Assembly: GCF_900166595.1 (NCBI RefSeq) | Contig: NZ_LT745763.1 | Coordinates: 1,850,659 to 1,914,658, forward strand | Length of the DNA: 64,000 nt | Source of the DNA: Virgibacillus dokdonensis | GTDB lineage: Bacteria > Bacillota > Bacilli > Bacillales > Amphibacillaceae | Direction of reading: 5' to 3' | Part shown: in pieces, positions 10,630-20,216 of the stretch | Layout of the letters: each line of letters opens with the position of its first letter | Position numbering within the stretch: position 1 is the first letter of the stretch | The notes under the pieces: generated by a model | The model's input: the letters and a program-made list of their open reading frames with translations, nothing else | What the model was told of the DNA's origin: nothing | Databases searched by the model: none | Translations under genes and position numbers: made by a program

Positions 10630-11964
10630 ATGACTGCTAAAAAAGTGTATACATATATTTTTGTTTTATGCGTGTTTTTAGTCACTATATTCAATGTTGG
10701 TGCTGGCGTAGATGCTAATAGCACCAGTCATAAAACAGTCCATATTATTCCAATAGAAAAAGAAGTAGAAAGAGGACTGCAAGCATTTTTAGATAGAGCG
10801 ACCGAAGAAGCAATAGAAGAAGGCACTGATCATATTATTTTTGAAATTAATACACCAGGAGGAAGAGTAGACTCGGCTGGAGAAATTGCCACAATTTTAC
10901 AGGACCTAGATGTTCCCACTACTTCATTTATTGTGAATCGTGCTTTATCAGCGGGCTCTTACATTGCTTTAAATACAGATACAATATATATGCGCCCCCA
11001 AGCAACTATGGGAGCTAGTGGTGTCATCACGTCAGATGGTAATGCAGCAAATAAAAAAGCCCAATCTGCTTGGATAGCTTCCATGAAGAGTGCGGCTGAA
11101 TCAAAAGGAAGGGATCCGCAATATGCCATGGCGATGGCTGATGAGTCTATTGATCTTCCAGAACTAGATGCAGGGGAGGGTAAGTTTCTAACTTTAGGTC
11201 CATCACAGGCATTAGAAGTGGGGTATTCAGAAGGTACTGTTGAAAATAGGGAAGAGTTATTGCAACAATTGAGTTTAGAAAACGCAACAGTTATGGAAAA
11301 AGAACCAACATTAGCAGAAGAAGTAGCTAGATTTTTAACAAATCCCGTAGTTATCCCAATTTTACTATCTATTGCTAGTTTAGGGCTTGTTGTAGAACTG
11401 TATTCACCCGGATTCGGTGTAGCAGGAATTATGGGACTTATTTCGCTTGTATTATTTTTCTATGGACATATTGTGGCTGGTTTAGCTGGTATGGAGGCAG
11501 TTATCTTACTTATATTAGGCATCGGGCTCATTATTGCAGAGTTTTTTGTGCCTGGTGGCGTATTAGGTTTAATTGGTGCAGGTGCGATTATTGGCTCGTT
11601 GTTTATGTCAGGATATGATATAGGTCATATGTCGTTAAGCATAGGAATTGCATTCTTATTATCATTAATTGTTTCTATTATTCTTTTCAGAAGAATGGGT
11701 ATGGATAAAGGGATTTTCAGACATATTATACTTAAAGATCAAACAACAACGGAGCAAGGATACGTATCTTCAGTAAATCGCTTAGAATTAATCGGTTTAG
11801 AAGGCATTACCGTTACTCCACTTCGTCCTGCTGGTACAGCTGTATTTGATCAAGAACGCTTGGATGTAATTTCAGAAGGTCGGTTTATTGATGAAAATAA
11901 AAAGGTTAAAGTTGTAAAAGTAGAAGGTGTACGTATAGTAGTACGCGAAATAAAGGAGGTTTAA
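10630..11964 (+). CDS. yqeZ: Long-form NfeD membrane-bound ClpP-class protease
   Basis: The 444-residue protein has an N-terminal signal or anchor (residues 1-26), a ClpP-like serine-protease domain with the nucleophile region ALSAGSY and the GASGVI loop, four to five membrane segments (about 230-355) and a C-terminal OB-fold NfeD domain. Long NfeD proteins pair with SPFH/flotillin proteins; here floA lies 83 bp downstream. ATG 10630 follows GAAGGAGGTGAACGC. Role inferred from family: membrane quality control or organisation of lipid domains. Confidence 0.92.
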   Translation: MTAKKVYTYIFVLCVFLVTIFNVGAGVDANSTSHKTVHIIPIEKEVERGLQAFLDRATEEAIEEGTDHIIFEINTPGGRVDSAGEIATILQDLDVPTTSFIVNRALSAGSYIALNTDTIYMRPQATMGASGVITSDGNAANKKAQSAWIASMKSAAESKGRDPQYAMAMADESIDLPELDAGEGKFLTLGPSQALEVGYSEGTVENREELLQQLSLENATVMEKEPTLAEEVARFLTNPVVIPILLSIASLGLVVELYSPGFGVAGIMGLISLVLFFYGHIVAGLAGMEAVILLILGIGLIIAEFFVPGGVLGLIGAGAIIGSLFMSGYDIGHMSLSIGIAFLLSLIVSIILFRRMGMDKGIFRHIILKDQTTTEQGYVSSVNRLELIGLEGITVTPLRPAGTAVFDQERLDVISEGRFIDENKKVKVVKVEGVRIVVREIKEV

Positions 11965-12047
11965 CTTCTATTCGTGTGGAAAGAAAGATTCAGGCGAATG
12001 GTTAGTTTAACTATATAATTTAATTATAGTAATGAGGAGGAAAATAC

Positions 12048-13043
12048 ATGGATTTAGAGAGCTTAATGCCGTTAATAATTATCGCGGTTATTTTAATTGC
12101 AGTAGCTATTTTATTTACTTTTATTCCAGTTATGCTATGGATTAGTGCTTTAGCAGCAGGAGTGAAAGTAGGTATCTTTCAATTAGTTGGAATGAGACTT
12201 CGTCGCGTAGTTCCAAATCGAGTGATTAATCCACTTATTAAAGCACATAAGGCCGGGTTAAATGTTAAAACAAATCAACTGGAGAGCCATTATTTAGCTG
12301 GTGGTAATGTCGATAGAGTGGTAAATGCATTGATCGCAGCGCATCGTGCGAACATTGAACTGCCATTTGAACGAGGAGCAGCGATTGATTTAGCGGGACG
12401 TGATGTATTAGAAGCAGTTCAAATGAGTGTTAATCCAAAGGTAATTGAAACCCCGTTTATTGCTGGTATTGCTATGGATGGGATTGAAGTGAAAGCAAAA
12501 GCTAGAATAACCGTTCGTGCTAATATAGATCGCTTAGTAGGTGGTGCTGGTGAGGAAACGGTAATAGCTCGTGTAGGAGAAGGTGTTGTAAGCACCATTG
12601 GTAGCTCACATGCTCATACCGAAGTATTAGAAAACCCAGATTCCATTTCACATAATGTACTAAATCGAGGCTTAGATGCTGGTACGGCTTTTGAAATACT
12701 ATCCATTGATATTGCAGATGTTGATATTGGTAAGAACATCGGTGCAATTTTACAAACGGATCAAGCTGAAGCGGATAAAAACATTGCCCAAGCAAAAGCC
12801 GAAGAGCGTCGAGCAATGGCAGTTGCTCAAGAACAAGAAATGCTTGCTCGAGTGCAAGAGATGCGTGCAAAAGTAGTTGAAGCAGAAGCAGATGTACCAC
12901 TTGCTTTAGCTGAAGCTTTACGTTCAGGTAACCTTGGTGTGATGGATTATATGAACTATAAGAACATTGATGCTGACACAGATATGCGTGATTCTATTGG
13001 CAAGTTATCTGAAAATGGAAACGATGATCATGAGCAAAATTAA
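12048..13043 (+). CDS. floA: Flotillin-like protein FloA
   Basis: FloA scaffolds functional membrane microdomains. The 331-residue protein has an N-terminal hydrophobic segment (about residues 5-45) followed by a soluble domain and a coiled-coil rich in Ala, Glu and Gln ([19 protein letters not shown]). It matches the FloA (YqfA) family in length and in the motif [24 protein letters not shown] 12048 follows GAGGAGG. It sits between the long NfeD and a small anchored protein, an arrangement conserved in Bacillaceae. Confidence 0.95.
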   Translation: MDLESLMPLIIIAVILIAVAILFTFIPVMLWISALAAGVKVGIFQLVGMRLRRVVPNRVINPLIKAHKAGLNVKTNQLESHYLAGGNVDRVVNALIAAHRANIELPFERGAAIDLAGRDVLEAVQMSVNPKVIETPFIAGIAMDGIEVKAKARITVRANIDRLVGGAGEETVIARVGEGVVSTIGSSHAHTEVLENPDSISHNVLNRGLDAGTAFEILSIDIADVDIGKNIGAILQTDQAEADKNIAQAKAEERRAMAVAQEQEMLARVQEMRAKVVEAEADVPLALAEALRSGNLGVMDYMNYKNIDADTDMRDSIGKLSENGNDDHEQN

Positions 13044-13071
13044 TTGCAAGCAGTAAAGGAGGAGTTACTAT

Positions 13072-13605
13072 ATGGAAGGGCTCTTCGAAGCTATTTTTAG
13101 CAATGGATTTATCATTTTGGCAGCAATCGCTGGGATCATTGGTTTTTTTAAAGATTCCTTTAGTAAAGATACAGATACGGAAAATGAACGAAGAAAGAAA
13201 CCGAATAAGCCTGCTCCTCCTTTCGGTGGAGGAGCTACAAAGCCAGCTAGTCAACCTACTAAACGTCCTGAACGAGTAGGAGGGTCTATATCAACAGCAT
13301 CAGCTTCTGAGCAAAAACAGCAACAAATGGAGCAATTAGCTGAGCAAATGGGAGCTGATTTGCAAGAGCCGCTAGAAGACCTTGCCCAACAAGTACAATC
13401 TGTTCAAAGCCAGAGACAAGCGACAGAAGGACATTTGCAGAAGCAAAAAATGAAGCGGCAAGTTGCAAATAACTTTACACGAGAAGGCTTAATTAATGGC
13501 ATTATTATGTCCGAAGTACTAGGGAAACCTAGAGGAAAAAAACCATATCGTAGTGCTGTTTCGGAGCAAATAAAAATGAAGCAGATAAATGAATTAAAAC
13601 GATAA
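13072..13605 (+). CDS. Small membrane-anchored protein in the floA operon
   Basis: Not recognised as a named family. The 177-residue protein has one N-terminal hydrophobic segment (about residues 8-27), a basic proline-rich linker (KKPNKPAPPFGGG), a Gln/Glu-rich coiled-coil (about 85-130) and a basic C-terminus with REGLINGIIMSEVLGKPR. It lies 28 bp after floA behind AAAGGAGG, in the place of the shorter yqfB of B. subtilis. By position it may act with the flotillin or NfeD; this is inference only. Confidence 0.8.
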   Translation: MEGLFEAIFSNGFIILAAIAGIIGFFKDSFSKDTDTENERRKKPNKPAPPFGGGATKPASQPTKRPERVGGSISTASASEQKQQQMEQLAEQMGADLQEPLEDLAQQVQSVQSQRQATEGHLQKQKMKRQVANNFTREGLINGIIMSEVLGKPRGKKPYRSAVSEQIKMKQINELKR

Positions 13606-13681
13606 ATGAATGTAGTAAGTCCAAATACATCATAACAAGATAAAAATGTAGACGTAACATTACGTTTTGCAATGATAAGAG

Positions 13682-13717
13682 CCAATTGTACTTTTAAATA
13701 AGTGCAATTGGTTTTTC
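13682..13717 (+). terminator. Terminator of the NfeD-floA operon
   Basis: CCAATTG-ACTT pairs with AAGT-CAATTGG across a short AT loop (one mismatch) and is followed by TTTTTC. A family A repeat begins directly after it. Confidence 0.85.
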
Positions 13718-13718
13718 T

Positions 13719-13810
13719 ATTATAGGAAAGTATAAAAGTTTAAAGGTTTATAGTATAAGAAAAATTACAGCTTTCGCCATAAGACTTGGCGACAGGCCAA
13801 GTTTTTCTAA
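13719..13810 (+). repeat. Family A intergenic repeat, copy 2
   Basis: A 92-bp copy: TATTATAGGAAAGTATAAAA, then GGTTTATAGTATAAG, then the hairpin ACTTGGCGACAGGCCAAGT and TTTTTCTAA. The central GGCG stem is partly lost (CTTTCGCCATAAG). Confidence 0.9.
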
Positions 13811-14115
13811 CACTTACTTTAAAATAGAGGTACACGATGGCTTTTTACATAAATTAACCTAAATAGAACTTAAATACATTGAAAATGAAGCATCTATTCT
13901 CAATCAGATGTATGTTTGTTGTCGCTTTCCCCTTTCCCTATCTATTCCATTCTCAAGCTCATTTTGATGTTCACGGAGATGAGTTTTGAGTAGCTAGGTT
14001 GTGTATGCTACTGACTCTTGCGTAAGTGAGACCATCTTGTTTTTAAAAGGTTTCCTTTCCATGTTCTTAAACAAACGCAAGAAACATAAATATATAGGTG
14101 AGAGGGGGCTGCATT
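13811..14115. other. Intergenic region before yqfC
   Basis: No gene is seen. A hairpin, CTCAAGCTCAT with ATGAGTTTTGAG (13952-13990), is present and may be a terminator or leader structure. The promoter for yqfC is expected here, in B. subtilis sporulation-controlled; I could not identify it securely. Confidence 0.4.
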
Positions 14116-14424
14116 GTGAAAAAATGGCAACAACAAATTAGACCATGGTTAACGAAGTATTTTGCACTTCCTTCAGATGTGTTATTGGAACTACCAAGAA
14201 TTACAGTAGTTGGACAATTGCATGTTTATATTGAGAATCATAAAGGTTTGGAAACCTATTCGGATACAGAGTTAAAACTAAAGTCGAATAAAGGATATGT
14301 TCGCATTTCGGGTTCAGATTTTGTTTTAAAAAGAATGCTACCCGAAGAAATTTTGCTAGAAGGTATGATTAGAGATATAACCTTTATTCCAGATGGAGGT
14401 ACAGGATATGACGCAAAAGAATAA
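14116..14424 (+). CDS. yqfC: Sporulation protein YqfC
   Basis: The 102-residue YabP/YqfC-family protein is made in the mother cell during sporulation in B. subtilis; molecular role unknown. The family pattern is visible: a basic start (KKWQQQIRPWLTKYFALPSDVLLELPRITVVG), then a beta-rich domain ending LEGMIRDITFIPD. GTG 14116 follows AGAGGGGG. The gene overlaps yqfD by 17 bp, indicating translational coupling. Confidence 0.92.
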   Translation: MKKWQQQIRPWLTKYFALPSDVLLELPRITVVGQLHVYIENHKGLETYSDTELKLKSNKGYVRISGSDFVLKRMLPEEILLEGMIRDITFIPDGGTGYDAKE

Positions 14425-15619
14425 ATTACATATAGCTGGTGCTGTTAGTATCATTGTAACAGGCGATAGACCGGAATTGTTTTTTCAGCATTGTACTAGT
14501 TATGGCATTCAGGTATGGGACGTAGTAAAATTAAATCATCAGTCATGCAAGGGTATGATAGGTCTTAAGGACGTTAATTATATAAAAAAATTACGGAAGG
14601 ATACGAATTATAAAATTAAATTTATCGACCGTAAAGGATTTCCATTTTTCATTCGCCGCTATTTAAGGAAAAAAGAATTAATACTTGCATTTATTCTAAG
14701 TGTCTTGTTTCTCTTTACACTGTCTAATATTATATGGGATGTGGAAATAACTGGTGTACCTAAAGATATTGAAGAAAAGATAGATGGACAATTAGAACAA
14801 TATGGTATCCACCCAGGATCATGGATATTTTCTATTGACTCTCCAAAACATATACAACAACAATTATTGCATGATGTACCTGAATTACTATGGGTTGGTA
14901 TAGATCAAAAGGGGACAACCTTTCACTTAGAAGGTGTAGAAAAAATAGTTGTGAAAGAAGAAGAAAATCCAGAACCAAGAAACTTAATTGCTGCTAAAAA
15001 AGGAATTATTAAGAAAATGTATGTTTCCAAAGGGGTTCCAAAAGTAGATGTTCATGATTATGTGGAGAAAGGCGACCTATTAGTATCGGGGAAAATGGAT
15101 GACGGAGAAGAAGCAGAGGAAGAAGAAGGGAAAAAAGAAGTAAAACATGTAGCAGCGGATGGAGAGATCACCGCGTTAACTTGGTATGAGGTTAAAGTAA
15201 GTGTGCCATTAAAGGCAAATACAGAACAATTAACAGGAGAACAAGATAATAAATACCATCTAAGTTTTGGGGATTTCAAACTGCCAATTTGGGGCTTTGG
15301 ATCATCGGACTTTGAAAATACGCAACAGGAACAGGAAGAATCAAAACTTCGCTTTTTAAAGTGGGAATTGCCTATAAAAATAATTGAAACCAATATCCAT
15401 GAAAAAACGTATAAAACAGTGGAGAGAACAAAAAAAGAAGCAATTGAGGTAGGTATTAAACAAGCGAAAGAACAATTAAAACTAGAACTAGGAGAAGCGG
15501 AGATCTTATCTGAAAAAATTTTGCAACAATCTACAGAGAATGGTAAAGTTAAACTAAACTTATATATGAGTGTTGAAGAAAATATTATTGATACACAACC
15601 TTTACGTCAAGGAGATTGA
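14408..15619 (+). CDS. yqfD: Sporulation protein YqfD
   Basis: The 403-residue membrane-anchored protein has a cytoplasmic N-terminal part, one transmembrane segment (about residues 88-108, LILAFILSVLFLFTLSNIIW) and a large extracytoplasmic domain with an acidic stretch (DDGEEAEEEEGKK). YqfD is a mother-cell sporulation protein whose role is uncertain. ATG 14408 is used because GGAGG (14395-14399) precedes it; the ATG at 14393 overlaps that site. It lies between yqfC and phoH, as in B. subtilis. Confidence 0.93.
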   Translation: MTQKNKLHIAGAVSIIVTGDRPELFFQHCTSYGIQVWDVVKLNHQSCKGMIGLKDVNYIKKLRKDTNYKIKFIDRKGFPFFIRRYLRKKELILAFILSVLFLFTLSNIIWDVEITGVPKDIEEKIDGQLEQYGIHPGSWIFSIDSPKHIQQQLLHDVPELLWVGIDQKGTTFHLEGVEKIVVKEEENPEPRNLIAAKKGIIKKMYVSKGVPKVDVHDYVEKGDLLVSGKMDDGEEAEEEEGKKEVKHVAADGEITALTWYEVKVSVPLKANTEQLTGEQDNKYHLSFGDFKLPIWGFGSSDFENTQQEQEESKLRFLKWELPIKIIETNIHEKTYKTVERTKKEAIEVGIKQAKEQLKLELGEAEILSEKILQQSTENGKVKLNLYMSVEENIIDTQPLRQGD

Positions 15620-15621
15620 AT

Positions 15622-16596
15622 ATGCCGGATAATTTAACAGCAGTCGATTTACAATTAAATAGTCCAAAAGAAGCTTTAGCACTATTTGGTAATAACGATA
15701 AATACTTGCATCAATTAGAAGAAATGCTTCAAGTTTCTATTATAACGAGAGGAGAGCAGATTCATGTATCTGGTGATCCAGATACGCTTAACCTCGTTCA
15801 GGATGTCTTACAAGCTCTGCTCTCCATTATTCGTAAAGGGTTGACCATTACAGAAAGAGATGTCGTTTATGCGGTTGAACTTGGAAAGAAAGGAAAAATA
15901 AACCAATTTGAAACTTTATTTGAAGATGAAATTACGAAAAATGTAAAAGGAAAGTCCATTCGTGTTAAAACATTAGGGCAAAAAAAATATATCTCTGCAA
16001 TTAAAGCAAATGATCTCGTCTTCGGGATCGGCCCAGCAGGTACGGGAAAAACGTATTTAGCTGTCGTAATGGCTGTTCATGCACTTAAGAATGGCTATGT
16101 GAAAAGGATTATATTAACTAGACCAGCTGTAGAAGCGGGAGAAAGTTTGGGTTTTCTTCCTGGTGATTTAAAAGAAAAGGTAGATCCTTATTTGCGACCG
16201 CTATATGATGCTTTGCATGATGTTTTAGGGGCAGAGCATACGATGCGCCTGATTGAAAGGGAAACGATTGAAATAGCCCCGTTGGCCTATATGCGAGGGA
16301 GAACGCTCGATGATGCCTTTGTTATTTTGGACGAAGCACAAAATACGACCCCTGAGCAAATGAAAATGTTTTTAACGAGACTTGGTTTTGGATCAAAAAT
16401 GGTGATTACTGGGGACATAACGCAGATTGACTTACCAAAAGGTGTACAGTCAGGTTTAAGGGTTGCAAGTCATTTATTAAATGGGATAAAAGGAATGGAT
16501 TTTGTTTATTTAGAGCAAACAGACGTCGTTCGACATCCGCTTGTGCAACGAATCATTGATGCGTATGATAAAAATAGCCAGCATCGTAGTGAATAA
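15622..16596 (+). CDS. phoH: PhoH-family ATPase
   Basis: The 324-residue protein combines an N-terminal KH-like region with a PhoH ATPase domain: Walker A GPAGTGKTYLAV and Walker B FVILDEAQNTT. PhoH proteins are linked to RNA metabolism and occur beside ybeY. ATG 15622 follows AAGGAG at 15609-15614; a TTG at 15616 overlaps the yqfD stop and has a worse distance. It directly follows yqfD. Confidence 0.95.
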   Translation: MPDNLTAVDLQLNSPKEALALFGNNDKYLHQLEEMLQVSIITRGEQIHVSGDPDTLNLVQDVLQALLSIIRKGLTITERDVVYAVELGKKGKINQFETLFEDEITKNVKGKSIRVKTLGQKKYISAIKANDLVFGIGPAGTGKTYLAVVMAVHALKNGYVKRIILTRPAVEAGESLGFLPGDLKEKVDPYLRPLYDALHDVLGAEHTMRLIERETIEIAPLAYMRGRTLDDAFVILDEAQNTTPEQMKMFLTRLGFGSKMVITGDITQIDLPKGVQSGLRVASHLLNGIKGMDFVYLEQTDVVRHPLVQRIIDAYDKNSQHRSE

Positions 16597-16868
16597 GAAA
16601 ATGCTAATATCTTCACTTAGGAAATTACAAAGTGAATCTTCAATTAGTTAGGGGTTATCTCATACTGATTGTTTAGTAACCCGAGGTATGATCTAAAGGA
16701 TCTCTTAAGAAAGCTGTGACCTCCCACTTCCAATTCTTGAAGTGGGAGTCTTACAGCACCTTTTATCTTGTATAAAAAGTCAAATTTTTAATGGCTACGA
16801 TAAATTTGGTAGATAGCAAAGCATATAGGCGTTTTTAAATTTTGTCCTTTAGAAAGGAAGAGAGAGCA
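16597..16868. other. Intergenic region between phoH and pgpH
   Basis: It holds GGGTTA paired with TAACCC (16650-16685 area) and a strong hairpin at 16713-16757, described separately. No open frame of interest. Confidence 0.4.
16713..16757. repeat. Strong hairpin resembling an IS200/IS605 end
   Basis: A perfect 10-bp stem, CTCCCACTTC (16721-16730) and GAAGTGGGAG (16739-16748), is enclosed by a GCTGT/ACAGC pair (16713-16717, 16753-16757). It has no T-run. Subterminal hairpins of this style mark the ends of IS200/IS605-type elements, so it may be a remnant; alternatively it is an RNA structure in the phoH-pgpH transcript. Confidence 0.45.
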
Positions 16869-19016
16869 GTGGATAAGAACAAATTCAATCCGCGTACTTG
16901 GTTTTCATTTACAAAACGTTTCAATAAATGGGGCATGATGATAGCTGCTTCTCTTTTACTAAGTGTGTTTTTCTTTCTAATCATGATTGACAATATACAG
17001 ACGGAAACCTATGAGATAGAGAGATTTAGTAGAGCTAAAGAAACGATCCGTTCTCCAGTTACGATAGAAAATGAGCAAGAAACAGAGCGTAAAATACGAG
17101 AAACGGTTCAAGCTGTAGAGGATAGATACAATATTGACCAAGAAATTACGGATGAGCGTATGGCGTATACGAAAGAAATTTTTGACGCAATCACTAAATT
17201 GGAAGAAGAACTTAAAGACACGCAACAAAATAAGGGAGGCTCCGATACGGCTCCTATCTCTGAGCAAGAAAAAGTGCAACAATTAAAGCAAATTCTGTCT
17301 GAAGAAATACAAAAAGGAGTCAGTGATGACTCGCTGTCTCAGCTTATTCAAGTACCTAAAGAGGAACGGGAAAAAGGTGAGAAATTTTTCTTGGGAATTT
17401 TGTCTAAAACGTTGAATAATGGTGTGCGAACAGAAAATACACAAAGCGCTATTTCAAATATCCAACAAGAGATTAAGTATTCAGATTTAGATGCTGACAT
17501 GAAAGAAGTTCTGACCCGGTTAAGTGAGTTTGCGGTGGTCGAAAATTCATTTTTTGATGTGGATAAAACATCTGCTGCTCGAAAGGAAGCAGCTAGCAAT
17601 GTTGAACCTGTTGTAATTAGAGCGGGAGAAATCATCGTTCGCGAAGGACAAACGATTACGAATGAAGTATATAAAAAACTAGAATTGGTTGGAGTTCTTG
17701 ATAAAGAGCGAAATTTCTTTCCAGGAATTGGATTGGCTATACTTGTCTTGCTACTAGGAAGTGCAATAGCTCATGAAATGAATTGGCTTGCCAGAAAAGA
17801 GCGTTTAAATAATGCTAAAGTTACTGCAATTGTTGTTATTAGTATCATGACAGTTGCTTTAATGAAAATAGTAAGTATTTATACAACGCAAATAAACCAA
17901 CTCTTTTACGTAATGCCTATAGCTACGGGGGCTTTGCTACTAAAACAATTAACACATGAACGTTCTGCGATCATTTTCAGTACGCTGTTCGCGATTTTAG
18001 GAAGTGTTATCTTCAATCATCAAATTCCTGGTTCTTTAAATGTGGAAGCAGGTATATACTTTTTGCTCTCCCAGTTGGCAGCCGTTTTCTTCCTGAGAAA
18101 TGTCAAAGATAGACTTGCAGTTATGAAGGCTGGATTAGGAATTGCGGTTATTAATATCATGGTTGTATTATTATTTATATTTCTCTCTTTTGAGAAATAT
18201 GCATGGGGAGATATGTTACTACAATCATCTTTTGCAACAGCATCTGCATTCCTGTCAGCTGTACTTACAATTGGACTGTTACCATATTTTGAGGCTGCTT
18301 TAGGGATTTTATCAGATATTAAGTTACTACAGTTATCAAGCCCAAATCATCCATTACTAAAGAAATTATTAACGGAAGCTCCTGGTACATATCACCACTC
18401 TGTGATGGTGGCTAACTTAAGTGAAGCTGCTTGCGAAGCAGTTGGAGCAAATGGGTTACTGGCAAGGGTTGGTGCTTATTATCATGACTTAGGTAAGACG
18501 GTACAACCTCATTTTTTTATTGAAAATCAATTGGCAATTAAAAACCCTCATGACTTTATTGAGCCAAATGAAAGTGCTAGAATAATAATTAGTCATCCTT
18601 ATGATGGAGCTGAGATGTTGAAAAAACATCGACTACCACAAGAAATTATTGATATTGCTAAACAGCATCATGGCACTTCTTTACTGAAGTATTTTTATTA
18701 CAAAGATAAAGAACAAAATAAGGAAGTGGAAGAGGCAATTTATCGTTATCCTGGGCCTAAGCCACAAATGAAAGAAGCGGCTATTGTTAGTATATGTGAT
18801 TCAGTAGAAGCCGCAGTCCGTTCACTACAAGAACCTACAGAACAAAAAATAGAAGAAATTGTTACATCTATTATTCAAGATAAGTTAGTAGACGGACAGT
18901 TCGATGAATGTCCGATTACTTTACAAGAGCTAAATAAGATTCAACAAACAACTTGTAGCACATTGAAAGGGATATTCCATTCGCGTATTCAATATCCCGT
19001 GGAGGAGGCAAAATAA
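16869..19016 (+). CDS. pgpH: Cyclic-di-AMP phosphodiesterase PgpH
   Basis: PgpH degrades c-di-AMP. The 715-residue protein has an N-terminal membrane segment (about residues 22-45), an extracellular 7TMR-HDED domain (about 46-270), seven transmembrane helices (about 280-480) and a cytoplasmic HD domain with HHSVMVANLSE, AYYHDLGK and AKQHHGTSLL metal-binding motifs. GTG 16869 follows AAAGGAAG. It is the first gene of pgpH-ybeY-dgkA. In a halotolerant organism its link to c-di-AMP control of osmolyte and K+ transport is relevant. Confidence 0.95.
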   Translation: MDKNKFNPRTWFSFTKRFNKWGMMIAASLLLSVFFFLIMIDNIQTETYEIERFSRAKETIRSPVTIENEQETERKIRETVQAVEDRYNIDQEITDERMAYTKEIFDAITKLEEELKDTQQNKGGSDTAPISEQEKVQQLKQILSEEIQKGVSDDSLSQLIQVPKEEREKGEKFFLGILSKTLNNGVRTENTQSAISNIQQEIKYSDLDADMKEVLTRLSEFAVVENSFFDVDKTSAARKEAASNVEPVVIRAGEIIVREGQTITNEVYKKLELVGVLDKERNFFPGIGLAILVLLLGSAIAHEMNWLARKERLNNAKVTAIVVISIMTVALMKIVSIYTTQINQLFYVMPIATGALLLKQLTHERSAIIFSTLFAILGSVIFNHQIPGSLNVEAGIYFLLSQLAAVFFLRNVKDRLAVMKAGLGIAVINIMVVLLFIFLSFEKYAWGDMLLQSSFATASAFLSAVLTIGLLPYFEAALGILSDIKLLQLSSPNHPLLKKLLTEAPGTYHHSVMVANLSEAACEAVGANGLLARVGAYYHDLGKTVQPHFFIENQLAIKNPHDFIEPNESARIIISHPYDGAEMLKKHRLPQEIIDIAKQHHGTSLLKYFYYKDKEQNKEVEEAIYRYPGPKPQMKEAAIVSICDSVEAAVRSLQEPTEQKIEEIVTSIIQDKLVDGQFDECPITLQELNKIQQTTCSTLKGIFHSRIQYPVEEAK

Positions 19017-19487
19017 GTGTATATTGACTTTCATGATGAAACAAATTCAGTGGAAAGTGATTATATTGATTTAATTCAACGGTTAATTGCATTTGCTGCT
19101 AAAGAAGAAGGTGTAACGCCACAAGGTGAAGTATCCATTAATTTCGTTACGAATAAAGAAATTCAAGAACTAAATCGAAACTATAGGCAAAAGAATAGTC
19201 CTACAGATGTCCTGTCGTTTCCTATGCAAGAACTTGGAGAAGGGGAAGAAGAAATAAATATATTAGACGAAAATCTCCCCGTGCTGTTAGGCGACATTGT
19301 GATATCTGTGGATAGAGCAAAAGAACAGGCAAAAGAGTACGACCATTCTTTGGAGAGAGAATTAGCCTTTCTAGCGTTACATGGCTTCCTTCACTTATTG
19401 GGATATGATCATGTAGCGAAAGTAGATGAAAAGGAAATGTTTGCGAAACAAGAAAAAATCTTAGGTGCGTTTGGAATTGAAAGATAA
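19017..19487 (+). CDS. ybeY: Endoribonuclease YbeY
   Basis: YbeY is a zinc metallo-RNase needed for 16S rRNA maturation and ribosome quality control. The 156-residue protein has the H3xH5xH zinc motif as HGFLHLLGYDH near the C-terminus and the conserved NRNYRQKNSPTDVLSFP. The start is GTG 19017, directly after the pgpH stop, behind GTGGAGGAGG. It overlaps the following dgkA. Confidence 0.97.
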   Translation: MYIDFHDETNSVESDYIDLIQRLIAFAAKEEGVTPQGEVSINFVTNKEIQELNRNYRQKNSPTDVLSFPMQELGEGEEEINILDENLPVLLGDIVISVDRAKEQAKEYDHSLERELAFLALHGFLHLLGYDHVAKVDEKEMFAKQEKILGAFGIER

Positions 19488-19839
19488 AAAACGACTGGTT
19501 GGTTTTTCTTTTGCATGGCAAGGTATACAGTTTGTTGTCAAAAATGAACGTAATTTTCGAGTGCATTTATGTGCTGCAATTGTAGTGATATTGGCTGGTA
19601 TTATCTTAAACATAAACATCACGGAGTGGAGTATTATCTTACTTTTGATTGGGAATGTGTTTATAACAGAAATGCTAAATACTGTCGCAGAAAGAATAAT
19701 TGATTACGTAAAACCAGATGTTCATCCTGCTGCAAAACAAATAAAAGATGTGGCTGCTGGAGCGGTTCTTATAGCAGCCACCATTGCTGTAATAATAGGT
19801 TGTTTTATTTTCATTCCAAAAGTAGCCGGACTTATGTGA
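19477..19839 (+). CDS. dgkA: Undecaprenol/diacylglycerol kinase DgkA
   Basis: The ~120-residue integral membrane kinase has three transmembrane helices and the family motif NVFITEMLNTVAERIID. In Gram-positives the enzyme phosphorylates undecaprenol rather than diacylglycerol. The start is uncertain: TTG 19477 (after TAGGTG) is preferred; GTG 19465 and TTG 19471 are in frame. All overlap the end of ybeY, implying coupling. B. subtilis has cdd between dgkA and era; here it is absent. Confidence 0.9.
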   Translation: MKDKKRLVGFSFAWQGIQFVVKNERNFRVHLCAAIVVILAGIILNINITEWSIILLLIGNVFITEMLNTVAERIIDYVKPDVHPAAKQIKDVAAGAVLIAATIAVIIGCFIFIPKVAGLM

Positions 19840-20216
19840 AATATTTTGGAGTTTACAAAGGAGAAAAGTTTGCGTCGGCTTTTTGATTGTCACATTCTAT
19901 TCTTGTCGGGATAGTAGACGAATATAATGTTCATGCTTGTTGCCACAGTTTAGCTGTGGCTCTTCTTGTTTTAGCAAGTTTATAGATGTTTTAATAAATG
20001 AATGTTTATTTTATTTCCTACATGCTATAGGATACCCTCGTTTTTTTGATGATTAACCTAAAAATCCTTCCACTTTTACATAACGGTTTTAAAAAGATTG
20101 TCAAAAACAAAAAAATGACATAAAAAAAATTAAAGCTTTTGTCGAATACCATGAAACTAAAGTTGTTTTATAGTATGATATGAATAAAATATGTATGATT
20201 TTTCGGAGGCAACCAG
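19840..20216. other. Intergenic region dgkA-era, with no cdd
   Basis: It contains the terminator at 19942-19972 and AT-rich DNA before era. TATAGT and TATGAT hexamers near 20170-20180 may be the era -10 region. No trace of a cytidine deaminase gene, which holds this place in B. subtilis, is visible. Confidence 0.5.
19942..19972 (+). terminator. Terminator after dgkA
   Basis: GCCACAG (19942-19948), loop TTTAG, CTGTGGC (19954-19960), then TCTTCTTGTTTT. Confidence 0.75.
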
